From NCBI GenBank assembly GCA_030674185.1, contig CM060312.1:50017307-50081306 (forward strand): a stretch of DNA of 64,000 bases, in the 5' to 3' direction. Source of the stretch: Monoplex corrugatus (taxonomy: Eukaryota > Mollusca > Gastropoda > Littorinimorpha > Ranellidae). The stretch's first letter is position 1; every line of letters starts with the position of its first letter. The notes under the pieces are model-generated. The model was not told the DNA's origin and did no database searches. It saw only the letters and a program-made list of their open reading frames with translations. Shown in pieces: positions 24,262 through 36,285 of this stretch. The position numbers were made by a program, and so were the translations under genes.

Positions 24262-25112
24262 TCTCCTTCACACCATCGTCCGTGTTCTCTGTCCTCCATG
24301 GGCCGTCCCCTTTCCCCTCTCCTTCCCTCTATCGTCCGTGTTTCTGTCCTCCATGGGCCGTCCCCTTTCCCTTCTCCTTCCCTCTATCGTCCGTGTTCTC
24401 TGTCCTCCATGGGCCGTCCCTTTCCCTTCTCCTTCCCTCTATCGTCCGTGTTCTCTGTCCTCCATGGGCCGTCCCTTTCCCCTCTCCTTCCCTCTATCGT
24501 CCGTGTTCTCTGTCCTCCATGGGCCGTCCCCTTTCCCTTCTCCTTCCCTCTATCGTCCGTGTTCTCTGTCCTCCATGGGCCGTCCCTTTCCCCTCTCCTT
24601 CCCTCTATCGTCCGTGTTCTCTGTCCTCCATGGGCCGTCCCCTTTCCCCTCTCCTTCCTCTATCGTCCGTGTTCTCTGTCCTCCATGGGCCGTCCCCTTT
24701 CCCCTCTCCTCCCTCTATCGTCTGTTTTCCTGTCTCCTGGGCGTCCCTTTCCTTTCTTCTCTGTCCGTGTTCTGTCCTCATGGGCCGTCCCCTTTCCCTC
24801 TCCTTCCCTCTATCGTCCGTGTTCTCTGTCCTCCATGGGCCGTCCCCTTTCCCTTCTCCTTCCCTCTATCGTCCGTGTTCTCTGTCCTCCATGGGCCGTC
24901 CCCTTTCCCCTCTCCTTCCCTCTATCGTCCGTGTTCTCTGTCCTCCATGGGCCGTCCCCTTTCCCCTCTCCTTCCCTCTATCGTCCGTGTTCTCTGTCCT
25001 CCATGGGCCGTCCCCTTTCCCCTCTCCTTCCCTCTATCGTCCGTGTTCTCTGTCTCCATGGGCCGTCCCTTTCCCTTCCTTCCTCTATGTCCGTGTTCTC
25101 TGTCCTCCACAG
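24262..25112. repeat. 56-bp minisatellite, about 15 units, open in all plus frames
   Basis: The unit reads GTGTTCTCTGTCCTCCATGG, GCCGTCCCCTTTCCCCTCTC, CTTCCCTCTATCGTCC (56 bp), with 54-57 bp variants and a degenerate patch near 24720-24780. It has no stop codon in any plus frame, so three overlapping frames of 268-331 residues run across it, each cycling through MGRPLSPLLPSIVRV and related phrases. Three frames open at once, in-frame length variants and a C/T-rich non-coding look all argue for a minisatellite rather than a protein. Confidence 0.92.
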
Positions 25113-25945
25113 GCCGTGTCCTTGGGCACTACCTGGACACGTGAGCCGTATCTTGCAAACTTGTCCAGACGCAGTTTTACAATGCAATATTACCGGCTCC
25201 CAGAAAGGGATCGGCGAACAGTTTTTAAAAGCAGTATGATGAAAACATTTGAATTGTATGATGAAAACATTTGAATAAGCACGATTTTACAAGTAAGTTT
25301 CAATCGATTAACTACGACACAATGAACAGGCCTCAATCGCTCCGTCTGGTGCGGACGGTCGGGCCGGCGAGAGAGACAGGGAAAGTCGGAGAGAAAACAC
25401 AATGAACGAGCAAAGTACGGCTGCACTAAATTCTCGCTGCAGTGACGTCATATCAGGGAGCATGTCATTTTCCAAGCGTCGCATCCAGATAGTGCTCGTG
25501 TCTAGATAGTGCCCCGACAGTTATGACTGCTCTCTCATCTTGGGTGATGGCGATCGTCTTTTCTTCCGTCTCTTTCCCTTTGTCGTGATGTTGTTGTTGT
25601 TACTGTGTCACAGTTATGTCGCGTCAACCACCAAGTTCTATTGTGTCCACAATGGGTATCAATCCCTCCTGAGTCATCTTTTGTGTTTCTGTGCCATGGG
25701 TTTATTAATTTATTCGTCTCTGTTGATTAATGATATGATTTGTTGAATTCAGTTCCATTAAAATATGAATTCTACACAGTAAGCTGCATGGATAGCCTAT
25801 GTGCGTGTGTGGACGTGCGCGCCTGCATACAAGTGTGTGTCTAGGTGCGTGCTTGCGTTTGTGTGCAGACAATTACACAAAAGGTGACATTAAAAATGCG
25901 TAACTCTTTGTATCTTTATGCCAAAAATACGCCCTCTCTCTCCGT
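25113..25945. other. Interval without recognisable gene
   Basis: It includes an 18-bp tandem (TGATGAAAACATTTGAAT near 25239 and 25258). The 68-residue plus frame at 25540-25746 has an N-terminal hydrophobic stretch but no family signature. Confidence 0.35.
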
Positions 25946-26237
25946 TTAGAAGTTCAAATTCATACTGCTTAATGCCCTGCCGACTACCAGAGCCATATTA
26001 GGGCTAACACCACGTCAATAACGACATTCAGTTAAAAAGATAAAAGACAACAGTTAAACATCATGATCTCTAGAAAGTTTTAATTAAAACGGTCAGTCTA
26101 TTATAGCAACCTTCGTTTGTAAAACAGAAAATACAGATTTAATCTTTCAAGGATACCGTTACGTTAGAGAATCAGATAAAATAAAATCAGACGTGAAGCG
26201 AGGACACAGGTATGCCGTCATAATAATGAAAACAAAA

Positions 26238-26550
26238 GTTGTTGTTATTGTTGTTTAAAGCCCCAGCCGACTGCGTAGAACCATATCAGGGCTACAACCG
26301 CTTCAAAACTTCAACAGGAAAAAGAAGGAAAAGAAAATTGAGTACACATATCAATGCATTTGTGCACAAAATCTAGGACATGCCCCCGGCGTTGATCAGT
26401 CCGTCCGATTTATCGCACAGGGATTTTAAAAAAAAAACATCTGAATACAAATTTAAGCATACCTAAGGACACCAAAACATACATAAAAATGGGATAATTT
26501 ACCTAAAACTGCTTCGGTATTTCTCACCTCCCTAGAGCCTAACATGCACT
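26238..26550 (-). mobile_element. Family A retroposon, copy 3, 5'-truncated
   Basis: It starts on the plus strand with GTTGTTGTTATTGTTGTTTA and AAGCCCCAGCCGACTGCGTA, runs through the GGCGTTGATCAGTCCGTCCG block and stops near AACATGCACTT. The 5' half of the element is missing. It lies inside LINE-H sequence, so it inserted after LINE-H. Confidence 0.75.
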
Positions 26551-26871
26551 TAAAAGCTGTGGGTGACTAATGTGTCGACTAGCAATAGCCCGCAAAGCAG
26601 ACAGGGAGTCAGAAAAAAATTGGATTTTTTTTATACTTGGATGGGGACACCATTTTAATGCCAAAACCAGAGCAGTCAGTTCAACAGTATAAACCCAAAT
26701 ATCAGACAGAATATGTTTTGAAAATGAACGACTGGGAACAGTGGAACGGAACGCAGCAGCAGCAACACCTTCAGACTTTGACCCGTCGGTGAATATTCTT
26801 TGAGAAGACGGATATTTCTGACACAGTTCTGCACGGAACGAAAACGGACCGTGGGGGTTTTCAAGGTCCAT
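26539..26871 (-). pseudogene. LINE-H RNase H domain, catalytic residues retained
   Basis: An open minus-strand segment of 110 residues. After a Pro-rich start it carries IFTDGSKSEGVAAAAF (first catalytic Asp), VYTVELTALVLALKW (catalytic Glu) and IQFFSDSLSALRAIASRH (second catalytic Asp), the standard order of RNase H1-like domains in LINE ORF2. The domain would remove RNA from the RNA-DNA hybrid during retrotransposition. It is only part of a broken element, lacks an intact RT and lacks the final helix with the fourth acidic residue, so it is not a host gene. The gene-like start Met is fortuitous. Confidence 0.75.
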
Positions 26872-27849
26872 GGTGGGGTTTCTGGAAATTTGGATAGGTT
26901 ATACAGAACTGCTAAATCCTGTATCTGCCTTTTGCATATGAGGACTGTTTTGGATTCAAATTCCTAAAGGAAGAGTGACTTTCGAATGTTTTTCAAATTT
27001 GGTTTGAAAATTGTGGTTGAAGACACAGTCGTAGCTGGGTTTTCCGGTTCGGAGAACAGTTTTAAGCACAAATTTAAGGTTAATTTCTCGTCAGAGAGGA
27101 AAGGGTTCTCCTGCCTCTACGTCTAAACTATAATACAGTTGTTCTGAATGCACCAAGAGAGAGTCGCAGCCTTTGGTGGCGAATGGGATCCAATAGTTTT
27201 AGGTAGGAGGATCTTGCAGAGCCATACACTGCATGTCGCCCCAAATCGAGTCTCCTCTCGAACCGAGGCTTCAAAATCTGAGTCTGCATCACTGTAGGCA
27301 TCTCTTTTCCGTTTAGTTTGCTTTGGTTTACTCAAGAGACGTAGGCTCAACGTTGGCAGAATTCAACGGGTCACTCCAGGAGAGCTGACGTGCAGGGAAG
27401 GATCAATGGATGGCCATTCTCATAGCGTCTCCCTGGAACCGTCCTGCATGAATCCAGACAGACTATTTTAACGACTGAGTAACGTACAGCCATCCATGCG
27501 ATGGCCAAGTTACTCAAGTTTGAAATTACGGGTTGCCTGTGACGACCACTCGTGATTCTGAAAAAAGGATGAAAATGGGAATGAAGGCGAGATTGCGCTT
27601 TGTCTCATCCCGGCCTACCCTTGACCTGTCCGGCATGTGTAACCCTACCAGTAAAGTACAGTTAATTTCTTCGGTATCAGGATTTTCAATAGCGAAGAAA
27701 CAAACCTTTCCAACGAGAAGCCCCCGTCGGCATAGTTATAGGGGTCATTGGGACCTCAAGCCTCCCGACCACAAAGTGGTGGTCCCTCTGGGAGGGAGGC
27801 AGCTTTGTGAAATTGAGTTACCACACAATCAATGAAAAGACAGGAGGCG

Positions 27850-28780
27850 TTATATAATGTAGGTATCATCTCATACTACTCACCCCACCCCCCCTTCCCG
27901 CCGAAACACAATCAGTATACGCTTTTGTTTGCTGACTTTGGCCTTCCTTTTCACATCAACCAACAGCTTCGTTGTCTTTGGATAAAGTAACTATCCATAA
28001 GTCAAATGCAAGTGTCGAATGCAGATGTCAGTTAAATGGCTCACATTGAAAACCACCTATCATCAGCGCCTATCAGCAAGCATTACGTATTAACTCATTC
28101 GTCATATTTGGTATTGATGGTCAGCCCAGAAAAGGGTGTGTGTGTTGTTTCTTTTTTTTCAAAAAGATTGATTTTCTGTAAGACGTGTTTTGAGGGTCAT
28201 ATCAACAATTTGAAATTTGTGATTGCATAAGTTATGGCACAAGGTAATGAGACACGCTCATACAAGCATTCACAAGAGTGTATAAATCAGTAAGTTAAGT
28301 AGTACTTCTAGACGTGCCTAGGGTTTATGCGCAGGCCAGTGGATTATGCCATGATCATTTTGGATTACTTTCCCATCACATGTCAGTTTCTGTGTTGGTC
28401 ATGTGAAAATTACTCTAGGCACAGAAACGCTTTCAAACTTCAGAATGTCGTGGGGTGTGTGGTGGTGTGTGGGGGGATGGTGGGGGGGGGGGATTTGTGT
28501 TGTGAACAAGCACACGCGCGCGCGCGGTTAGATATTTATAAACTAATTGATTCGACATTAACATGTACAAGAAAGAATTTCAGCTGTTCATGACATTGTC
28601 TTTAGCAAAGAAAAATAATTGCCCAATCGTACATTCCTGGGAATTCAAATACTGAACCTGCGACAACACAGGTCAACGCATCTTGCTGAAATCATCATTA
28701 ACAATTCCCCAGAGTTGAAAACGTATCTAAAACGCCGAGCGAATATGGAACCACGTCACACACACACAAAAATAACAACA
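27850..28780. other. Interval without recognisable gene
   Basis: It has a poly-G stretch at 28473-28493 and (CG/CA)n near 28513. The 88-residue plus frame at 28327-28593 has no family signature. Confidence 0.35.
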
Positions 28781-28782
28781 GG

Positions 28783-28820
<38 letters not shown>

Positions 28821-28822
28821 AT
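28783..28822. repeat. (GT)n microsatellite
   Basis: About 38 bp of GT dinucleotides after AACAACAGGTA. Confidence 0.95.
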
Positions 28823-29021
28823 GTGTGCCTGTGCGCGCGTGTATACGTGTCAAAAAAACAAAAACAAAAAACCAGAGTGAACCTATCTTGGTCCCGTTTT
28901 TCCCCTTCTCTTGAAACAAATATGATACCAAGAAATCGTCACACTGCAGATAGAACGAAACGTTTACTACGCTGTATATACAGAAATAACCAGTCTCACA
29001 CCGGATTCCACCAGCTATGAA

Positions 29022-29130
29022 GTTAAAAGTTCCTATTGCTTATAGCCTGACCGACTACTAGAACCGTATCAGGGTTAACACCACGTTCAAAAACAAATCC
29101 ACGTCCAACTAAAATGACCCTGCGATGAAA
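29022..29130 (-). mobile_element. LINE-H 3'-tail fragment
   Basis: The plus strand shows TTCCTATTGCTTATAGCCTG, ACCGACTACTAGAACCGTAT and CAGGGTTAACACCACGTTCA. This is the terminal core plus about 60 bp. Confidence 0.7.
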
Positions 29131-29884
29131 ACCAAGGGCATGTGTCCAGACGATATTATAGTTCCATGCTAACCAAAGTGTGATCAGACTAAGTGGTGAG
29201 ATTAAGTTGCCCTGTCCCCATGCCCCATTTCAACGAAGGAACCAGTGTCCAACTAGTTCACCCGCTTACTCCTCTCTCTCTCTATCATGCCATCACTGCC
29301 ATGATTTGTAGAATGTCGCCCTGGAATTGTGTCGCCCAACTGAGTATAAAATAGTGTCACAGCAGCTTGTACTGACTAAATAATATGATGTGGACCGAGG
29401 CTCACAACACGATGTTATTCTTTAGAAGCGTTCTAAATGTTAACGCTGTCTCGATTGTTTTTCCAAGAACGTAAGTAAAAAAAAATTCTTAAAAACTATT
29501 TAAAACAGTTACAGGAGGCAGGAAACCTGGGCCCACTTTCAAATCATTTCTGTCTTGTACACCAAAAACGTAACTCGGAGCCAATTCGTGCGCGCGCGAG
29601 AGCACGCGCACACACTAACATATATGCGTGCGCGTGCGCCGCTGCAACTTGATTAAAAAAATATAGCATTGTATTAATTTCTGAACGTAAAATAGCGATT
29701 CTGTGGCCACATTCGTGATCATGAAATGGTATTCTGATCTTACATAATTTGCATTATGTGGTGATGGAAAGTTCTTCGTCAAAGACGGAATGAGAGAGAG
29801 AGAGGAGTGGGGGGGGGGGGTGGGGAAGAATGGTGTGTGTGATCTTCTGTCGGTGTGACTAACTCCAATCAATCGCACTGTGTA

Positions 29885-30135
29885 AGGCACCTGCAGCTCT
29901 TGCATGTTCTGATCACTCTATCCAGCTTTTGCAAAGAAAGTAAGTAAAGTAAAAAAGCACGTGATAAATGAGGGCTGCTAAAGTAGGTCAGACACTGTGT
30001 CTGGGAAAACAAAGAGTACTCCTGCTATGTGTCCAACAGGATTATGTCAAACACGCGCCACTGGAACAGGAGACGACATGCCATCAGTGTAATGGCTGGT
30101 CATTGGGATTTTACGTTTCGTTTAACTAACAAATC
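29885..30135. repeat. Dispersed repeat D, copy 1
   Basis: Similar by eye to 40555-40815 in the same orientation: GCATGTTCTGA.CACTC.ATC, GTGTCTGGGAAAACAA, ACAGGATTATGTCAAACACG and CGCC.CTG.AA. No coding frame and no terminal repeats were seen; the family is not recognised. Confidence 0.6.
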
Positions 30136-30439
30136 TCACCATGTAAATGTAGGATTTATGAAACGGTGTTCTCTGAACAGAAAGGAGGCGTATGTATATG
30201 CAATAAACGCATGCAAACCTAGAAAATGAGCAAAATGATGCCCGACATCTAATATAGACATGTTCCAACTGTGTTTAGTGTACCCATGAAACACGCAAAA
30301 GGAAGACCATGATAAAAAAAAATGTACAAATACCCATATCATCAACTATCAGACAAACGTCTCTCGATAAGATGCTGTATGTATGGATCATGGAACCAAA
30401 AGCTACGTTCGTTAAGTCGCGTAAATATTCATCTCCTGG

Positions 30440-30970
30440 TTATTGTCATTATTTTTGTTTAAAGCCAAGCCGACTGTGTACAGACAGATCACGACTACAA
30501 ACCGTTTCAAAACAAACAATGCTTCAACAAGACAAAAAAAGAAAAAGTACACATATCAATGCTTTTCTCCACATAATCTGGGGTAATGCCCCTGGCCTTG
30601 ACCACTCCGCCCAATTTATCGCACGGGGATTTAAAAACATACCTGATTACAAAATCTAAAATAACTACGGGCTCTAAAATATACAAAAACTGGTTTATCT
30701 ACCTACAATCCCTTCTGCGTAACACATTTCCCTAGAGTCAAAACTGCACTTAATACATGTGCCCAGTTATTAATCCTAAGAGAAAGCACGTAAGATTTTA
30801 TCAAACACATACAGGTGAATGGATCAGCAAGGCAGAAAAAATGATAGGAAGAAATGACAAATTAAAGGAACAAGGCAGAAACAAAGAGAGAGAGACAGAA
30901 AAGAGGGAATTTCTAGCACAGTTTCCAGAAGGTGGGGATACCCTTTAAACTGAAGGAGTCCCCGGGGGTG
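30440..30970 (-). mobile_element. Family A retroposon, copy 4
   Basis: It begins GTTATTGTCATTATTTTTGT on the plus strand, then AAAGCCAAGCCGACTGTGTA, and keeps the TTTATCGCACGGGGATTTAA and CATACAGGTGAATGGA blocks. It ends in a degenerate GAGTCCCCGGGGGTGG. The complete family length is present. A TSD is not convincing. Confidence 0.75.
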
Positions 30971-31384
30971 GGTGTCACATCCTGGTGGCATCTCCACACT
31001 GCACTGCTGTAATGTTAAAGCCCCACGACCGATCAAGCGTTCAGGTACATTAGGTGGTCAGAGATGTTTTTGTTAACATACACACATGCCACTTGACGCC
31101 ACAGAAATAGTTCCATCTCCTACCAATCAAACTTGCTTCGATTTGAAATGTTGTCAATTTACCATCGCATTTGGTATAAACTTATCTTCAATATTTCGAA
31201 AAATGTTAGGAGCTTAAGACAGCTACTCGTCTACCAAATACTCAGCCGTGTTTTCTCATTTGCCTAGAGCTACTTAAGAAATTATTGCGAGGCGCTCAAG
31301 TTACAGAATGAATCCTAGACTCGCAGACGTGGGATGGTTATTACGCTTCCACTGGGATTTCAAGACTTCTTTAAGTTCTCAATT

Positions 31385-31505
31385 CAGGTTCAGGTTCAAG
31401 TTTATGCTGCATATAGCCCAGCCGACTACTAGAGCCATATCAGGGCTAACACCTCTTTAAAAACGAAATCCACGTTAAAATAAAAGACAACAGTTAAAAA
31501 CCATG
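31385..31505 (-). mobile_element. LINE-H 3'-tail fragment, tandem with the next copy
   Basis: CAGGTTCAAGTTTATGCTGC, ATATAGCCCAGCCGACTACT and AGAGCCATATCAGGGCTAAC are followed by about 60 bp of 3' UTR ending ACCATGCTCACC. It lies immediately before a second tail belonging to the longer copy at 31510-33390. Confidence 0.75.
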
Positions 31506-31683
31506 CTCACCATTATAAGTCCATATTGCTTATAGCCCAGCCGATTACTAGAGCTATGTCAGGGCTAACACTACGTCAAAACGACATCCAGTTTAAGGTA
31601 AAGGACAACGGTTAAAAACCGTGCTTACTGTTGACCTAACTAGTCTAAAATGCAATTAAAGAAAAACCTATTCAGACGTAAAA

Positions 31684-32253
31684 TCATAACAGATGAAATC
31701 TATTGACCTCTTGTAAAAACTGGAAAAGTGCATCCGGAGGAAAGTCTCTGAAGACGTTCTTTGAGGAGTCCGCCGTGTAGTGCTTATGTCTTACATCATG
31801 CAAGTCCACGCATTCAAGGAGGTGTCTGATGCACAATGGCTCGTCACGTTGTATACACATCGGTGCTTCTTCAAGTTTTCTAAGGTACGAATGAGTGGAG
31901 GATGTGTGACCCGTGTGTAACCTACATAGAATTGTCTCTTTCCTACGGTTCCTTGAAGCAGATGGGAGAATTTCTTTCAGGTTGGGACGGATTTGAGAAC
32001 CTTGTTTGTCTGTCTCCTTATTCCAATCCTCCTGCCAGACATTTCTCACACAATCGTGTACTTTGGCTTTCAGGTTTGTGTAAGGAATAGAAGATTTAGA
32101 TATCTTTTCCCTTGTAGCGTTCTTGGCCAGGCGGTCAGCTTTTTCACGGTCTCCAGTACCAACATGGCCAGGAATCCAGGCAAAATCTCCTACATTTCCT
32201 GGTCGGTCTGCCATTTGGCGTAACCCTTGCAGGAGAAGGGTCCACGTGAACAC
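31684..32253 (-). pseudogene. LINE-H ORF2 C-terminus (RNase H end and post-RNase H domain)
   Basis: The 189-residue minus-strand frame contains FAWIPGHVGTGDREKADRLA, the last conserved block of LINE RNase H domains with its acidic residue, then a basic linker with VRNVWQEDWN, and the Cys/His segment ILCRLHTGHTSSTHSYLRKL with CIRHLLECVDLHDVRHKHY that follows RNase H in I/Jockey-type ORF2 proteins. It is the longest undamaged stretch of this family in the window. The start is internal to the original protein, so the fused upstream residues are not native. Confidence 0.75.
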
Positions 32254-32480
32254 AATGTGTTATGACATGTTCTTTCATGGGCGTCTTCAGCACATGTGCC
32301 ACATTTTTTTTCTATATTGGAACATCTGTCTCTAATAGGTCTGCACTTCTGGCACTTGAAGGACATATTGAGGAGGAAACATACACTGAGACTTGTCTTC
32401 AGCGATTGTGGTAACACAGGGCAACAGAATGTCAGGAAGAAGGTATTTGTTGGTAATCTCTTAGATCCCTTCCAGAACAT
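32190..32480 (-). pseudogene. LINE-H ORF1 zinc-knuckle region
   Basis: The minus-strand frame holds RLPTNTFFLTFCCPVLPQS, a typical stretch just before the zinc knuckles of I/Jockey-type ORF1 proteins, then FKCQKCRPIRDRCSNIEKK and CGTCAEDAHERTCHN. The first knuckle keeps its Cys residues but has lost its His; the second (C-X2-C-X5-H-X3-C spacing with small changes) looks nearer intact. Such proteins coat LINE RNA. The frame overlaps the RNase H remnant at the deletion join. Confidence 0.65.
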
Positions 32481-33464
32481 GGCCTGGCGTACGTCTACAA
32501 CAAGCGCCCTCTACAACGCCCTCTTCGGGGACTTCTCTAGGCTCTGGCCACTTTATCACTCGCTTGCCACTGTTCATTCCTCTGTACAAAGACACCATGA
32601 TGCCATGATCCACCAATTCTGTTGCTTCAAGTAGTCGCTCCGACTCCTTGTTCTTTCACTCGATCAAGTATGATCCATTTCTGTACTTTTCATAATCGGT
32701 CTGGCATTCCCAATGAGGCCCTGGAATCCATTCTGTATGGCAAAAGGGCTGAACGATGACAACGGTTTTTCCTCACTAGTTCCCTCAACCATTAACCCAC
32801 ACAGCCCAAAATTGTGTTTCTTCCCGCACCTCGGCGTCACTGTCAGTCTTCGTTGTTGTATCTCTTTTCCGTTTGGTGTGTTTTAATCACGACGGCAGAA
32901 TGAATTCGGTCACCCCAAGAGAAATGCCAGCTGGGGAAAGGACAATGGATGGCCATTCTTATGGCGTTAACTGCCTGGAACCATCACACATGAATCCAGA
33001 CAGTGTACTTTCACGACTGACTGACGTGCAGCCACCCATCCCCTGGCCAAATAACGCAAGCATGGGATTACGAGTTGCTTCCGGTAACCACTCGTGATTA
33101 TTGAGATGAAGGTGATGAAAATAGGAGTGACGATGGGACTGCGCTTTGTCTCATCCTTCTCCCTTCCTCTGTCTGACTGGTGGGGGAGGGGGGGGATTAA
33201 TTTGAACTGGCTGAGTCCAGTTAACTTCCTTGGTTATTAGGATTACTACTAGTGAAGATACAAAGAATTCCAACCGTAGACCCGGCCGGCACAACTCAAT
33301 AGATCATTGGGACTTCAAGCCTCCCGACCATGACAAAGGTGGCGGCGGTCCCTCCTGGATTGGCAGAAGGTGATGATACTGTTAATAATGAAGGAACCCC
33401 AGGCATGCCTACAGGGAGACTGCTAAAGTAAAAAAAATAACATATACACCAGCAACCAAAGTGA

Positions 33465-33655
33465 CAGGTTCAAGTTCATATTGCTTATAGCCCAGCCGAC
33501 TACTAGAGCCGTATCAGGACTAACACCACGTCAAAAGACAACAACCCGTTAAGATAAAAGATAACAGTTATAAAGTACCCTCACCCTTCACCTTGCAAGT
33601 CTAAAATGCAGTTAAAGAAAAACAGCCGAAAAATCATATCAGGTGAAATCTATTG
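33465..33655 (-). mobile_element. LINE-H 3'-tail fragment
   Basis: GGTTCAAGTTCATATTGCTT, ATAGCCCAGCCGACTACTAG and AGCCGTATCAGGACTAACAC on the plus strand, followed by the 3' UTR through GTCTAAAATGCAGTTAAAGA and AGGTGAAATCTATTG. It is directly followed by family A copy 5. Confidence 0.8.
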
Positions 33656-33898
33656 TTACTGTTATTGTTCTTTAAAGCCCGACCGACTCATGAGAGCCAT
33701 ATCAGGGCTATAACCGTTTCAAAAGATACACAATACTTCAACAGGAAAAAAGAAGAAAATTAAGCGCGCACACCAATGCATTTGCGCACATAATCTAACG
33801 GAGATACCCCTGGTGTTGACCACTCCGTCCAATTTATCGCACATGGGGATTTAAAAACCAAACCTGAATACAAATTTACACACAAATAAGGACACTAA

Positions 33899-34430
<532 letters not shown>

Positions 34431-34736
34431 GAGATAGAGAGAGAAAAGGGCCTAAATTACCTAAAATTGCTTTCGCATATCTCACCTCCCTACAGCCAAA
34501 AAATGCATGTAATACATGTACCCAATCATCAGTTCTATGAGAAAGTACGTAAGACTTTATCGAACACATACAGGTGAATGGACCAGCAAGACAGACAATA
34601 TAGGAAGAAATACCATAAAAGCAAAGCAACAAGGCAGAAACAAAGAGTGGCAGCAAAAAGGAAATTTATAGCACAGGATTTTCAGAAGGTGGGGATACTA
34701 TTTATACTGAAAGAGCCCCCGGCATCCCCACGGTGG

Positions 34737-34810
34737 GCGTGAAATCTATTGATCTCTTGTAAAAACTGGAAAATTGCATCAGGAGGGATGTCTGGGAAGA
34801 GGTTACATAC
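34737..34810 (-). mobile_element. LINE-H C-terminal fragment
   Basis: TGAAATCTATTGATCTCTTG, TAAAAACTGGAAAATTGCAT and CAGGAGGGATGTCTGGGAAG are the reverse complement of the end of LINE-H ORF2. It adjoins the 5' end of family A copy 5, so copy 5 may have landed inside a LINE-H copy. Confidence 0.6.
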
Positions 34811-34954
34811 ATGACACATACTATCAAATCATTGAATGCATACAGCTGAAGGGATTCCCATAACCGGAGTGGTCGTTAGGTAGCAAGGTGTCAAGACATC
34901 TCAACGTCTATTGATGCCACAATTTTGAAGGTAGCACCGATCTCCTCCCACGTT

Positions 34955-35512
34955 ACTGTTACTGTTGTTTTAAGCCCAACCAACTGCGTAGAGCCATATC
35001 AGGGCTGTAACTTTCTCAAGACATACAAAACTTCAACAGGTAGAAAACGAAAAAAGAACAGAAAATTAAAGTACAAATATCAATGCATTCGCACACATAT
35101 TTTGAGGACACGCCTCTCGCGTTGACCATTCCGTCCAGTTTATCGCACAGGGGATTTAAAAAACACACCTGAATACAAATCTAAGCATACCTAAGGACAC
35201 CAAAGCATATATAAAAACAGGCCTGAATTACCTAAAATTGCTTCCGCATACCTCACTTCCCTAGATCCAAAAATGCACTTAATACATATACCCAATTCTA
35301 AGAAAAAGTACGCAAGGCTTTATCAAAAACATACATGTGAATGGACCAGCAAGGCAGAAAATGATAGGAAGAAATGACAGAAAGCAAAGGAGGAAGAGGA
35401 GGAAGAAAGAAACAAAGAGAGTGACAGAAAAAAGAAAATTTCTTGCACAGATTTTCCAGAAGATGGGGATATTATTTATACTGAAAGAGCCCCGACATCC
35501 CCACGGGGGTTA
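34955..35512 (-). mobile_element. Family A retroposon, copy 6 (full length)
   Basis: It runs from TTACTGTTACTGTTGTTTTA and AGCCCAACCAACTGCGTAGA through GACACGCCTCTCGCGTTGAC to CCCGACATCCCCACGGGGG. All family blocks are in order. No TSD was found by eye. Confidence 0.8.
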
Positions 35513-35703
35513 AGAAAAGCTCAAATTAAGGTAAAACTCATGTGGAAAAGCTGAGTAACTAAGATTTGATGTTATAGTGGTCTCCTTTCATACCAAAATT
35601 AAAGGGGGAATAGAGTATAGAGTAAAAGGGGTAAAGTAATGAACTATTGAGGATATAAACCAAAGTCTATACAAAAAGACGAGCAAATGCCTATGCAAGA
35701 TCA

Positions 35704-36285
35704 TAGTTTCAGTTTCAGTTTCTCAAGATGACGTGTCCGTGCTCGAAACGAATTTCATATGCACAAGCCTTTAAGCCTGCACATAAACCCACGAGCTGGC
35801 CAGGTCCTGAGGTCCTACCTAGATAGTTCCATAACCCTGGGGTCGTGGGGGAGTGAGATGGCAGAGACCTCAACTTTTACTGGGGCCAGCATTACGAGGG
35901 CGGCGGCGCCCATCCCCTCTCCCTCTCTTCAAATTCATATTCATATTTGTTTTTATCAAGACTCCAGAAAGGATAGCCGACTAATTGGTCATCAAGGGGT
36001 GGGACCTGGGAAATCAACCTATCTCTCCAATGTTTTATACCAAGGCAGCTAAGCAATGCCCTGCTCTTCACGATTTTCAACTGCCGTGAGGTCTTTAGCG
36101 TGCGCAGGTAGAAGGCACACGAGTCCGACTCGTTTTTCGTCCCCTTCCAAAGGACTAGACGTTCAGTTCGATTTTCCAGTCAAATTGAGGAGAAAAGTCA
36201 AGGCCTCTAGGGAGAGAGAACCCTGGAACCTCGAGTTTAGTTATTGGCAGCGAATGTCTGAACCATTCTGCCACTCTTCTCCCTG
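35704..36285 (-). mobile_element. tRNA-headed SINE (family C), copy 1
   Basis: Inverted relative to 44504-45110 and alignable along its whole length (TCCATAACCCTGGGGTCGTG, CCTGCTCTTCACGATTTTCA, GACTAGACGTTCAGTTCGAT). On the minus strand the right-hand end gives a tRNA-like head: GAGTGGCAGAATGGTTCAGA with an A-box, then GGTTCTCTCTCC as a decayed B-box about 50 nt on. Overlapping frames at 35759-36052 and 36056-36352 are accidental. Confidence 0.75.

Larger units (their letters stand above)
25948..27840 (-). mobile_element. LINE-H copy with internal deletion, interrupted by family A
   Basis: Read on the minus strand from 27840: a 5'-UTR-like block (27345-27840) shared with 32880-33390; the N-terminus of ORF1 (KRKRD then acidic Asp/Ser residues and REETRFG, about 27240-27345); an abrupt join at about 27240 to the reverse-transcriptase C-terminal region (YGSARSSYLKLLDPI-like); the RNase H domain; and the 3' UTR tail (25948-26090). 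The ORF1 C-terminus, endonuclease and most of the RT are missing. Family A sits at 26238-26550 and the segment between RNase H and the tail is lost. Retention of both ends makes it a deletion derivative rather than a simple 5' truncation. Confidence 0.7.
31510..33390 (-). mobile_element. LINE-H deletion derivative: ORF1 joined to RNase H tail
   Basis: Minus-strand order from 33390: a 5' UTR-like block (33390-32880) shared with 27345-27840; ORF1 N-terminus (KRKRD, acidic, REETQFW near 32870-32820); a decayed ORF1 body; the nucleic-acid-binding end with LPTNTFFLTFCCPVLPQS and zinc-knuckle-like Cys/His (KCQKCRP, CGTCAEDAHERTC) at 32480-32250; then at about 32240 a direct join to the RNase H C-terminus (DFAWIPGHVGTGDREKAD). 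The endonuclease and the whole RT are absent. The C-terminal domain continues to 31690 and the hairpin tail lies at 31515-31680. About 1.9 kb of a LINE that should exceed 5 kb. Confidence 0.75.

Noticed and set aside
24244..25274. Three overlapping plus-strand frames of about 270-330 codons, Pro/Ser-rich
   Set aside because: Produced by a 56-bp minisatellite without stops in any plus frame.
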